The translations under genes were made by a program, and so were the position numbers. The notes under the pieces are model-generated. The model was not told the origin of the DNA, did not search any database, and saw nothing but the letters and a program-made list of their open reading frames with translations. Of a stretch of 64,000 nt of DNA, positions 10,150-20,890 are shown piece by piece. Within the stretch, counting starts at the first letter, position 1. Each line of letters opens with the position of its first letter. The stretch spans positions 3,658,001-3,722,000 of the forward strand of contig WJXW01000003.1 in assembly GCA_015832175.1 (NCBI GenBank), given 5' to 3'. This DNA comes from Paraphaeosphaeria minitans (lineage: Eukaryota; Ascomycota; Dothideomycetes; Pleosporales; Didymosphaeriaceae).

Positions 10150-11585
10150 ATGAATACCACGTCTTCATGGTACCTTGACACTACTGCGAGCCAGGCTAGT
10201 CAGCCTTTGTTGAACGTCTGCATAATTTTCGCGATTCTGGAAACGCTCTTTGTCATCGCATTCCTCTTCTCGTGGCACTACAACAAAAGCAAAAACAGTA
10301 ATAATACCAAGGGAGTGTACGTTCTGATTCTACTCGGCTACCTTTTCTGCTTGGGCGGCGTCATCATGGGGATATGTAAGTGCTCCCTAAAGATACAGAA
10401 CTAAGACACAAGGCTGGGTAGAATGACATATGTACTGTCTGCCGTGGGATAACACGCTATATCCAGAATTCCGACTTGGCGATGTAGTTTTGGGATTCTT
10501 CTGACATTACGCAGTAAAGCTCACCATGGGCGGAGCCGGCCGGCATGTTAACTCTGTGCGGCCTCGAACGATGCAACGGATGCTCAAACTCATCAAAGCA
10601 CACGAGTTCATCTACGTACTATCAGTCATGTTTCCGAAGCTTGCAATCCTCTGTCTATACTTCCGACTGTTCAGCGAGAAAGCTGCTAGATACGTGTTGT
10701 ATGCGACCGGTCTGGCTATCATAGGGACGTCAGTCTTTGGGGTCATATCGCTCTTCACTAATTGCCGTCCTTTCGCTTCGTTCATGGCCGCAACACATGC
10801 AGCTCGATGTGCCATGGACCCCGGGACCGCGATGCGTTTCTACAGTATTCCGAACATTGCCACTGACGCAGCTCTGGTGTCGATACCTCTACCAGCACTT
10901 TTCAAGCTCCATGGTGGGAGGTGGGAGAGGCTTGGGGTCGGCTTGACGTTCATCGTCAGCACCTTGTAAGGCCACAGGCTCGCCTCAACGATCAAGTTAA
11001 CCTTTCCATAGGGGGATCGTCACTGCGGTACTGCGCTTCGTGGTCTTCCTTCGCACCGATCTATTGCAAGATGTCACCTACCACTCGGTCATCACAACCA
11101 ACTGGTCGATAATCGAGCCTGGGGTCCATCTCATGGGGGCTACCGTGCCGACACTGAGACCAATGATTCGTCGTATCTTCAGGCAGATGCCGAGAAGGAC
11201 ATCTACGCCCAAGTCGGCGACGCAACCTTTTTCTCCGAGCAATCCTCCGAGGCCAAGGACAACCATCATCGAGCGACCCGCGCTCATCAAGAAGTCTTCG
11301 GCGAGACACATGGTCCCGACGATTGGACGAGCGCCAAGCAGGAACATGCGCATGGACGACTACCACTTCATGCAGGGGAGGTCCGGTATGTACAGTGCCA
11401 GGTCCGTCGACGAAGAAAGCATGGTGTGTGCAGATGCAGTGGTGCACGAGGCCATGGGGATGCAAGGAAGGAATCCCGACGGCACGCTGCAGATGTGGTC
11501 GCTCCAGGCTGTGCAGTACAGCCCGTTGCGGACGTCGTTCTTCTTCGAGGGCGATTCATCATTCGCCACGGTGAGAGGATGCTAG
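10150..11585 (+). CDS. Rhodopsin-domain integral membrane protein
   Basis: Plasma-membrane-type protein of the large fungal rhodopsin-like (PTH11-related, Pfam 'rhodopsin domain') family; ligand and role unknown. Exons are 10150-10375, 10515-10965 and 11012-11585, giving 416 residues with all phases closed. Hydrophobic segments are seen at NVCIIFAILETLFVIAFLF, VYVLILLGYLFCLGGVIMG, the EFIYVLSVMFPKLAILCLYFR region, an ATGLAIIGTSVFGVISLF segment, IATDAALVSIPLPAL and the final GIVTAVLRFVVF segment. Family signs are GxGRH after the second helix, the P-K-L-x-I-L-x-x-Y-x-R-L-F motif and a Cys in TNCRPF. The first intron (139 bp) is long for this window. The tail after residue about 290 is basic, Ser/Arg-rich and probably cytosolic. 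Confidence 0.82.
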
Positions 11586-11943
11586 GGCTTGCCGGAGTGA
11601 TGATGTTCTCTAACGGGAGTGGTTGGCCGCGTGGGCTCTTTCCCGTCGTGTACCTACCTGCCCTGCGCCTGTGTCGCGGGTAGTCTACCATGCTGATGTG
11701 GGATGGCATTCCGATGTCCACATGGGCGGATTGCACACTTTGTATCATGTAGCTCTATCGCAGCCGTTCTTTTGCTAGCGAGCTATGGGGATTTCTCCGG
11801 GGCCGTCTGGACATGCACCAGGAGGCGGGAGGCGGGAGGCGGGAGTCGAGCAGGCGGTGGGCGAGTAGGTACCTAGGTAGGTGTGCATGCAGCGTGCCTG
11901 CCGGCGTTGGACCCGCACGTGATGGCGTGCGCGAAGATGGTTA

Positions 11944-11978
<35 letters not shown>

Positions 11979-12723
11979 ATGGTCATGGTCATGGTCATGG
12001 TGGTGAATTCGACAGGCTGCAGCCGAGGCCGTGTCAGATGCGTAGGTGGGTACCTAGGTAATAGGTAGGTAGTAGAGAGTGAGGGAGAGCTGCTCCGAGT
12101 CTGCGTTGGTGTCGTGGATGGGATGGCAACGCAATATACATGTATATTATATATGTGGTACCTACGCAGGTAGAGCTCACACTGCCAAGCGAGTGTTGTC
12201 GAATGCGTGAAGCCTCGATCCTCTTGTCCACGCTCCACGGGTGCTTCCTGCCATCTCCAGGCACTCGTCACGGAGCAACGCAGCGACACCTCGCATCGTC
12301 AGGCGCAGGCTCCGCCGACGTCGCAGAGTAGGTAGCGGTGGACAATAGACTAGGTACCTAATCAACTGGCCGGTCTGGCAGCCAGGATCCCCACGGCCCA
12401 AGGCCTGTACGGCACCTAACACCTAACGGCCCCTTACCTACCTACCGTACCCGTACCGTACCTAGCACACGAGGAGCCTCCCCCGCAAACGCTCCGGGCC
12501 GTGCGGGCAGCCGCAAACATCAACAGCCAACAGCCGCCAGCCGCCAGCCGCCAGCCAACAGCCCACGCCTCAGCAGCACCAAGAGGGCCGCCGAAGCTCG
12601 ATGCCGCAGACAAAGGCCCGCCGCCCACGAACCGAGACGCGCCGACCGACGCGTGCGCCCGAGTAGGACGAGAACGGCGAGGCAGCCACCGCCGCGCCTT
12701 GGGACCGACCGACGGACGCGACC
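11586..12723. other. Intergenic region rich in GGTA motifs and microsatellite
   Basis: 3' flank of the membrane protein and 5' flank of the kinase. TAGGTACCTAGGTAGG-type blocks lie near 11865-11883, 12045-12072, 12150-12172, 12328-12360 and 12433-12468. No gene is supported. Confidence 0.6.
11934..12004. repeat. GGTCGT/GGTCAT hexanucleotide microsatellite
   Basis: Five GGTCGT units are followed by four GGTCAT units, framed by ATGGTT and GGTGGT. Confidence 0.9.
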
Positions 12724-15700
12724 ATGGTCTCCCACCCCGGCAGCAAGGCCGCACATGCGCACTCGGGCTCGCGCCTGTCGCAGCACGGCGCCCACAGCTC
12801 CGCCGCTCATCATAAGAAGGCCTCGTCGTCGTCGTCGTCCCACGGCCGCGCCCTGAGCAGAGACGGCAAGCCCACCAGGGAGGGTACCGCACAGCGCGCC
12901 GCCCAGGATGTCGCCGGGCTCAAGGACTACCAGCTGGGCGAGCTGCTGGGCAAGGGCGCCCACGGCAGCGTCTTCCGCGCCCTCAACTGGGGCACCGGCG
13001 AGACGGTCGCCATCAAGCAGGTCAAGCTCGAGACGCTGGGCCAGGCCGACCTCAAGACCATCATGCTCGAGATCGACCTGCTCAAGAGCCTGACCCACCC
13101 CAACATTGTCAAGTACAAGGGGTCCGTCAAGAGCGCCGAGAGTCTGTACATCATCCTCGAGTTCTGCGAGAACGGCTCGCTGCACAGCGTCTGCAAAAAG
13201 TTCGGCAAGTTCCCGGAGCCGCTCGTGGGCCTCTTCATGTCCCAGGTCCTGCAGGGCCTACAGTATCTGCACGAGCAGGGTGTCATCCACCGCGACATCA
13301 AGGGCGCCAACATCCTGACCACCAAGGAGGGGCTTGTCAAGCTGGCAGACTTCGGCGTGGCAACCAAGCAGTCCGGCCTCGACGACCCGAGCGTCGTGGG
13401 CACTCCCTACTGGATGGCGCCCGAGGTCATCGAAATGTCTGGAGCAACCACGGCCGCCGATATCTGGAGCGTGGGCTGCACCATCATCGAGCTGATCGAC
13501 GGGAAGCCACCCTACCATCATCTGCAGCCCATGCAGGCTCTGTTCCGCATCGTCAACGACGACCATCCACCGATTCCGGGTAGCGTCTCCAATGCTTTGC
13601 GCGACTTCCTCATGGAGTGCTTCCAGAAGAATGCCAACCTGCGTATCGATGCCAGACGCCTGCTTCAGCACAAGTGGATCTTGAGCACAAAGCGCACTGC
13701 GCCTGACGTCGCTTCCAAAAGCCCCGAGTTCAATCACGCCGTGAACCAGATCCAGCAGTACAACGAGAGGCTCGATTCGGAACCTGCCCTGCGTCGAACG
13801 TCGGCTGCCGCCCCACTGCCGCGCAGAGTCCCCGTGAATGTGAACCTGAACTTCCCAAAGCAGCGGCCTACCGCCGAGTCTTTTCGTTCACCAGAGATTG
13901 ACAAGGACGACAACTGGGACGATGACTTCGCCGAGAGCATCTCGCCTCGTGCCTTCTACCAGCCGCACTTGAAGCCCCAAGACAACTTCGGTGGTCTCTT
14001 TTCAAGCGACAAGCTCAAAGCAATTGCCAGCGTAATGGAAGAGCCCTCGCACATGGATGGCGATGCCACGGTGAAGAGCCCGCTTAACCTGCACCATCTG
14101 AGAGGCCTGCCCAGCGTGTTCGCTCAAGGCGACGCTGGGCGGACATCGTCCACAAGAGCCAGATCATCGACTTCACGGTCAACATCCACGTCAACCATCA
14201 CTGAAGAACCGCCGGAGCGTCACGAAGGCCAGCCCAAAACAGCATTTCTCCGTGGTGTGCCCAAGTTGATGCAACCACCGCGAACACAGGCAGCCGCCTT
14301 TGCCCGCCCATCTCAAATATTCCGGGAAAATTCAATTGAAGACTACTCCGATCTGACAGTTGCCGACGAGGGTGCGTTCGAGCTGAAGCTAAAGGCCATG
14401 CAGATCGCCAATCCGCCTTCTATGTTTCCTAGGGATGCTTTGAGGGTGCCTTCGCCGGCCGAAACGTTTTCACCTAAGCTCTTCCATCCCAATGACCTAA
14501 AGACAGCACCCAAATCGACAAGAGATGCCAGAGCTAATGGCGTACGACAGCAATCTGTCTCATCAATCTCGTCGCGGAAGATGCAGCGGTCACAGTCTGA
14601 GATTGAGATGCTAAGATATGCGGAAGACGATCGAGACGATTTCTCCGATGTGTTTGGCGACATCAAACCAAGCAGGGCGGAGAGCGATAGTGGCTCAGAG
14701 CATAGCAGCATGGCCATGGTCACTTCCAAAATGTCCTCATCATTTGTACGTTCGCCCAGGGTGCTCAACCTCGTGTTATCGTTAATTAAAACAGATGCTT
14801 GCCGATGACGACGATCTGGATCCATTTGCCAACATGGACGAGGGCTTGGAGAACATCAACATGGAGAACAACGTTGCGCGCGACCGTGATGATCGACTGA
14901 CGAAGCAAACCGAAATGCTTGTGGGCGACCTAAAGATCAACCAACCTGACGTCGATTTGCTCAAGATCGCCAGCCAGCTCCTCGAGGTATTGTACGAATC
15001 ACCCGAGAAACGCCAGATCGTCCTCCGATCTCACGGCATGCTGCCGATACTGGAAATCCTCAGAGAAATACCGCCCAACGAACTAGTATTGCCACTGCTG
15101 AAAATCATCAACTTAATCATTCACGAGGACGCCGAATCGCAAGAATCGCTGTCCATGCTTGGTGGCATTCCTACTATTTGTACATTTGCATCGAAGAGAT
15201 ACCCTAGCGACATTCGGAAAGAGGCTGCAGCTTTTGTGCGACAGATGTACCAGACCAGTACGCTCACGCTGCAGATTTTCGTTGGCTGTGGCGGTATCAA
15301 CGTATTGGTAGACTTCTTAGAGGAGGATATAGACGAAGAAAGAGACTTGGTGCTCATCGGTGTCAACGGCGTATGGAACGTGTTCGAGCTGCAGGGCTCC
15401 GCGCCAAAGAACGACTTCTGCCGGCTGTTGTCGCGGAACTCTGTTCTCTACCCACTCTCGCTGGTGTTGAACAGGGTCATCAACGAGCGGGATGAGGTTG
15501 CGCAGCTAATCCAAGGTCGCATCGTCGGCATCTTCCTAATTTTCTCGCAAGCTGAGAGCTTCGTGAAGGAGTTGGTGGCGGATCGAATGATCCTAAAGCG
15601 TAAGTGGCCTGTTCCCTCTCTCGTTCCTCCTCGAAATCGCAGCGTTTTCCAAGCACATATCACTGACAAGCTGCAGGAGTGTTGAAAGACCTACCTAAAA

Positions 15701-17317
15701 TGCTTCCTGTGCACCAAGTGACTATGCTGAAATTCATCAAGAACCTCAGCATGTTGTCTTCAACCCACGAAGCACTACAGAACTCGAACGCGATCGACAC
15801 ACTCATCGAGCTGTTTAGGAACACGCAACACCAATTGAACCATCGCGAGATCTCGAATCAAGTTTTGAATACCATGTACAACCTTTGTCGACATAACAAG
15901 AGCAGACAGGAAGAAGCGGCGTTGTCAGATATCATTCCCTTGCTCAAAGAAGTTGTGAATGGCGGTGGTCCGTTGAAGGAGTTTGCGCTGCCTATACTGT
16001 GTGAGCTGGCACATAGCGGAAAGGTAGCACGCAAGATGCTATGGGATGCGAAGGGGCTGCAATTCTACATCAGCATGCTCTCTGATCGCAATTGGCAGGT
16101 CACAGCGCTGGATGCGATCTTTGTCTGGTACGTTCACTGTACGACATGCTCATAGCATGAACTGACATACCATCAGGCTCCAGGAGGAAACCGCTCGTGT
16201 AGAGCAGTGTCTCCTTTCGTCGAACTTCAGCACTGCCATCATAAGCTCTTACACCTCACCCGAGCTCTCGCAATCCAACTTCGAGAACATGCTCGAGCCC
16301 CTTCAAAAGCTCGTCCGTCTCTCGCCACCAATCGCAGCATCGCTTGCCGTCCCCGACATCTTCACTCGCACAGTGCAAAAGCTCGGCCACAAGGACGCTG
16401 TCACCCGCTTGAATCTCCTCCGTATCCTCCGAGACATCTGCGATTCCACTGAAGACGAATGCACACTCATCCGTCAGTTCGGCGTCTACGACACCATCGT
16501 GCATCTCTCCGAACACGACCACGCCGTCCTCGTCCGGCAAATGGCCGGCGAGCTCGTCCGCGCATGCGACTCTGTCTCCAAACGCAGCACCTCCCGCGCT
16601 TCAGGTTTCCGACGCCCAGCCTCGAGCTCAGGCACGCGCGCAGGCTCAGGCTCAAGCACCGGCTCCACGCTCGTATCAGGCATGACACCCCCAACCCCAA
16701 ACAGCCTCAAATCGACATTCGCCATCCCCCCCGTGCCCCCCATGCCGCCCACGCCCACCCTCCTCAGCAGCGGCCGCGAGCGCATAACACGAAGCCATTC
16801 CACCGCCGGCATCTGGGATTTGCAGGAAGAGCCCTCCCCAAAGCCGCCATCCCTCACCCGCGCCTCGACCACCGTCAACGTCCTTTCCCCAACCATGGCA
16901 TCCTCACCCATTACACTCAGCGCGCGCACCACGCATCCCTGCCGCCCGCCCTCCCGCGACACCACGGCCCTTGCCCGCGTCGCCTCCCACGAGAAAGACA
17001 GCCCCATCACACCTGGGAAATCGCGCCTGCCCAAGGCACGGCAAGGCCGCCTCTCGGAAGCGGTGAGTCGTCGGCGCCAGAGCCAGGCGAGCCAGGGCGG
17101 CGGGACCGGCGAGGAAAACGTCACTCCCAGTTCCGGTGGAGGTGGCAGTGGCAGCGGCAGTGGCAGTGCGGCTTCAACGCCGCTGCCGCGCCTGCAGATT
17201 GTGAGACGCAGGAGGGAGACGAGTGGGGGTGAGATGAGCACGTTTGGACCTGATGGCGTGGGGCCGGTTAGGCCGGGGAGCAGTAGACGTGCGGGTCCGG
17301 GGGCGGGGCAGGAGTAG
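12724..17317 (+). CDS. sepH: SepH/Cdc7-type septation kinase (Cdc15 group)
   Basis: Ser/Thr kinase of the septation initiation network: A. nidulans SepH, fission yeast Cdc7, budding yeast Cdc15. It acts downstream of the spindle-pole-body GTPase to trigger septum formation. ATG 12724 lies in ACCATGG context. Exons are 12724-14745, 14795-15599, 15677-16127 and 16177-17317, phases close, and the protein has 1472 residues. The kinase domain spans about residues 69-320: GKGAHGSVF, VAIK (Lys98), HRDIKGAN (189-196), DFG (209-211), GTPYWMAPEV. A Ser-rich linker follows, then from about residue 675 an all-helical ARM-like region (LLKIASQLLEVLYES, ILREIPPNELVLPLL), as in SepH orthologues. The last part of about 280 residues is low complexity. 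Length and domain order match the family, so I am confident of the assignment. Confidence 0.95.
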
Positions 17318-18417
17318 GACTCCGCATCCGTAGATATAAGAAATGTGGATACGAGGAGGCGGAGGGGCGCGGGGAGGGAGTGGGAAGGGAAATATGATGT
17401 TAGGTGGTGGGGGACGAAGCGGAGGAGGGGATGGAGCGACCTCGATTCTCTGAGGGAGTAGGCACGATGTTGGAGCGCGTTTTCGCGGTTCTTCTTTTCC
17501 CGTTTTCCTTTTTTTTTGAGGGGTTTTTGCTCTTGAGTTTTTTTTTGAAGTTTTTCGTGCGGGAGTTGGGAGGCGGTTTGGTCTGCGACATTGGCACGGC
17601 ATGGCATGGCATCTTTAGGGGTATTGCATAGCCTGGCGTTTCTGGGCGATTGACTTACTACGTTTTCTTTTGTTGATGGACGGGTTGGTTGGGGAGGGGA
17701 GGGAAGGGAAGGATGCACGTGGCGTGCGCAGACGATGGATTGAATGGATTGAATGGAATGGAATGTAAATGATCTTCACAAGTGTTTTGACGTTGGTGCG
17801 TGAGAGTAGTGGGTGGGAGAGAGGGAGGTGTACGTACGGAAGGAGATGGCGGCGGTTTGGTACTGCTTCGGTGGGTGGGTAGGTGGGTAGGTAGGTAAGA
17901 TGGGGAGCAGCGGTTGTATCTTCCGGAGCTCATGTTTAGTGTTGCGTCAATGTCCCGTCACGCGTGTAGCACACAGTGCCGATGGCACAGTGTAGACACT
18001 TTTTTTCTTTGCTTTTTTGTTTCGTTTTGAAAAGTTCTGGGAAATGGTGCCTGCAATCTTTGATATGCAGACCTCAAAAACCATGTGTAGTTGGCTCCAT
18101 TGGGTCGGCATGGGCGTCATGGCAGATGATCCGTCGAGCATGGGATCACTTTGCTAGGTTCACAGGCTGTGGGTTGTGAGACTGAACGAGACTCGGGTCT
18201 CCCCAACCATCTCTCCTGATGAACAGTCCACCAGGTTCTATATTCGGATGCACAGGACGATGGGTTACGTGACTGTCATGCTGCAGCTGGCCCCAATCTC
18301 AAACACTGTTCGCTGGCCTAAGCGCTTCACTGCCTACTATGGAAAGAAGAAGTGACTATACCATGAGCAAGTGCATCGTGTACGGTGGCTGAGCGAGCCA
18401 AGCAGCATCGACTGGGT

Positions 18418-18442
18418 ACGGTAGGTAGGTAGGTATGTAGGT
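18418..18442. repeat. GGTA array
   Basis: GGTACGGTAGGTAGGTAGGTATGTAGGTAAC-type repeat, intergenic. Confidence 0.8.
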
Positions 18443-18559
18443 AACGGACGATGCGGCTTTCAGGCCTACTAGATACGAGTTCTGAAGTCCTCTATTCGGA
18501 CCGTTTACGAATGCACTCGCTACCAATTCGACATACCGTTACCTAACCACAATGTAAGC

Positions 18560-18901
18560 TTATCCCCTTGCACGTGCCTGACGTTCCCAGTTTAGACATC
18601 CCAAGGCTGACGTGCCATCCCGGAGCGCTAGGTAGGCCCGCCGAGCCCTCAGGCGTGCATAATATTCTCCGCTTTTCTCCACATGTTGGCCCCCGAAGCG
18701 GTAAGGCGCGCAGAGGACGCCCCCCGAGTGCGTTGCCCCATCGAGGTATACATCTGCAGGTTCGGGCTTGGGGGCGTCGTATTCATCTAACGTGCTCCAC
18801 CGCCCGTGGTTAATGTAGAATCGTGCGTAGGGCTGGGGTCGAGATCTTCGTGCTGTGTCGGACAATGGCTTCTTGGTGCGTCGCGGTGTAGGGCTGGGCA
18901 C
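18560..18901 (-). other. Possible coding relic, no ATG
   Basis: Minus-strand frame open for about 430 bases (its upstream end reaches near 19000) but without an ATG. The central stretch (ARFYINHGRWSTLDEYDAP and following) has balanced, protein-like composition. A TACCTA element lies inside at about 18628-18633. It could be a decayed gene or chance. I do not recognise a family. Confidence 0.2.
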
Positions 18902-19109
18902 ATGTCCAGCTGCGCCGGCAGCATCCTGCTGGCGGGCGAGGGAGGGTGGTGGGAGGAAGTTTAAATAGGACGGCGAAGGGCTGTGGTGAAAGTAGCATCA
19001 GTAGCAGCAGCAGCAACTTTCATCACTTGCCTTCACATCCATCTCAATACAACATTCCAAACCGCTAAATCTCGTTCCAACAAACACACTCCTCCAACAA
19101 ACCACCAAG

Positions 19110-19634
19110 ATGAAATTCACCCCCGTCCTCCTCTTCGCCGCCTCCCTGGCCTCCGTCTCTTCCACCGCCATCCCCGACCCTCAAACCCTCGAGTGCGGCG
19201 AACTCGGCCGCATGGTACGTCCATCTCCATCTCCATCCCCCTCCCTGCCCCTCCCCTCCCCTCCCCTTCATCGTCAACGCAAGACCTTACCATCGACACC
19301 CACGCAGAGCATCAAGCCCGGCGACCTCCCACCCAGCGTGCACATCAGCGACGTCCGCACCTGCCGCGACCACCCGGAGACGACGTCGATCAACAAGCGC
19401 AAGCACGCCGACACGCCCGCCCTCTTCAAGCGCGAGTGCAACGGCTCCGGGAAGAAGAAAGGCTGCTCCAAGAACGGATACTGCTGGAAGGAGTGCGGCG
19501 GCGGGCACCAGTGGTGCTGGATCGCGCTGGCTGAGGGTTGGGGTCCGTGGAAGACGTGCTCGAATGATGGTCAGTGCGGGTCCAGCGATGCGTGTGCCAA
19601 GGGGGATTGCAAGGATTGTGGGTGCTCTTGCTGA
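19110..19634 (+). CDS. Small secreted 12-cysteine protein
   Basis: Effector-like secreted protein, function unknown. Exons are 19110-19214 and 19308-19634 (143 residues, phase 0). Residues 1 to about 20 form a clear signal peptide (MKFTPVLLFAASLASVSS-TA). A propeptide ends at Lys-Arg (ALFKR), a Kex2-type site, releasing a mature Cys-rich chain of about 65 residues starting ECNGSG. The mature part has 12 Cys, including the blocks GCSKNGYCWKECGGG, HQWCW, TCSNDGQC and the terminal DCKDCGCSC, and is rich in Trp and Gly. An even Cys count and the prosequence fit a disulfide-knotted extracellular peptide. The intron (19215-19307) is pyrimidine-rich and is read through by the long uninterrupted frame, so the splice is inferred from GTACGT, CGCAG and the loss of a low-complexity insert. 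Confidence 0.8.
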   Translation: MKFTPVLLFAASLASVSSTAIPDPQTLECGELGRMVRPSPSPSPSLPLPSPPLHRQRKTLPSTPTQSIKPGDLPPSVHISDVRTCRDHPETTSINKRKHADTPALFKRECNGSGKKKGCSKNGYCWKECGGGHQWCWIALAEGWGPWKTCSNDGQCGSSDACAKGDCKDCGCSC

Positions 19635-20890
19635 AGGGAGGATGGTTTTGGGTTTGGGTTTCGGTTGCTGGCTGAGTGGTTGGTTTCGTGGAGCGACGAC
19701 CTTTTCTTGGGGTGGTGTGGGGGTCCATGGTGCTGTCGTTGTTTGCTGGGGTTTCATGCCTTGGGAAAGTAGGGAATGGATCGCTTTTTGAAATTTGACT
19801 TGATGGGTGAATTTTGAATTTGACCTGATGGGTGAATATTCACGTAGGATGAGCGCACAATGCTCTAGACGGGAGATCTGGCTCTTGTCGACTGTTCGTG
19901 GCCTCTACTTTGAGACCCCTCGGCCAGAAGATACCGTGGGTCGCCAGTCTCACATCAGAGTTCGCGCAGGCTTATTATCCATGTAAGTGACGGTCATGCG
20001 AGACAGATCGATGGATGCACTTACAGAAGCCATTGAACGTACGGCTACGATAAGAAGGCTAACATTCCAGCGGGGGGTATTAGGTATCTACTGCCGTATT
20101 AGCATGCAAAGAACGTTCAAGAAGTTTCCGGGAGACTGTATCTGCATGCGTCATGACTATGGTCATATTACCCCTTATATCGATAGCTGTGGCGAGCGCT
20201 GTCGCAATGTCTCGTTGATGCGATGCGAGTCTGTCGAACTCGGTGAGCCAGTTAAACCAGAGATTTTACAACGACCGCCAATGTAGAGATGACGGGGGCA
20301 AGAGCTTGTAAGCACCCATTTCAGAGTCCCAATGAGCTTTTTTCTGGATCAATACTTGCAGCAGTCTGGCCGCCTTCGCAGCGCTGCTCTTGATATTTGG
20401 TTCTGCACTGTAGTTATCGAGAAGAACGTCATCAGCGACAAGTTATCTGCGTCCTGATATTCATCATAGGTGCGCCTCCGGTGATGTACCAATGTGAGTG
20501 CACACACTCATTTTTTACGGCGTGATATGACCGCCAACCAACGGATAGTGATGCCAATTTTCATCACTGCAAATCATCAAGACACAGTAACGCAGAGAGC
20601 TGTTGTTGAAGCAAGCGAGGCTCATAGGTTCCTAGGCCATATTGAGCGGGACCGGTGCGATGACAGCTTTCAAGCGGCCCACGTTCAAAAACACCACGGT
20701 AGAAAACATTGGCATGGCTCGCGAGAGGGCTGTGCAAAGCAGATATTTGATAAGAACTTCAAGCGTACTTAACTGCTGTGCGCCCTGGTCCGATGCAACG
20801 GCAAAATTTATATACAAGGAAAGTCGCCGAGGCACAATTGCCTCGAATGCAGACCCAGGAAACTATGGTGGTGCTTCACTGCTAACTTTT
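19635..20890. other. Intergenic, no gene supported
   Basis: A short imperfect duplication (GAATTTGACCTGATGGGTGAAT-like) lies at about 19795-19840. The open frames here have no family features. Confidence 0.5.

Larger units (their letters stand above)
17318..19109. other. Long intergenic region with T tracts and GGTA arrays
   Basis: Poly-T tracts at about 17508-17550 may belong to the sepH 3' end. GGTA arrays occur at 17877-17897 and 18418-18442. A minus-strand open frame around 18560-19000 is listed separately. Confidence 0.55.

Noticed and set aside
16486..17718. A 410-codon minus-strand open frame opposite the sepH 3' end
   Set aside because: It is the antisense of a low-complexity GC-rich coding tail and spacer. 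It shows no domain, and the plus strand carries the well-supported kinase.
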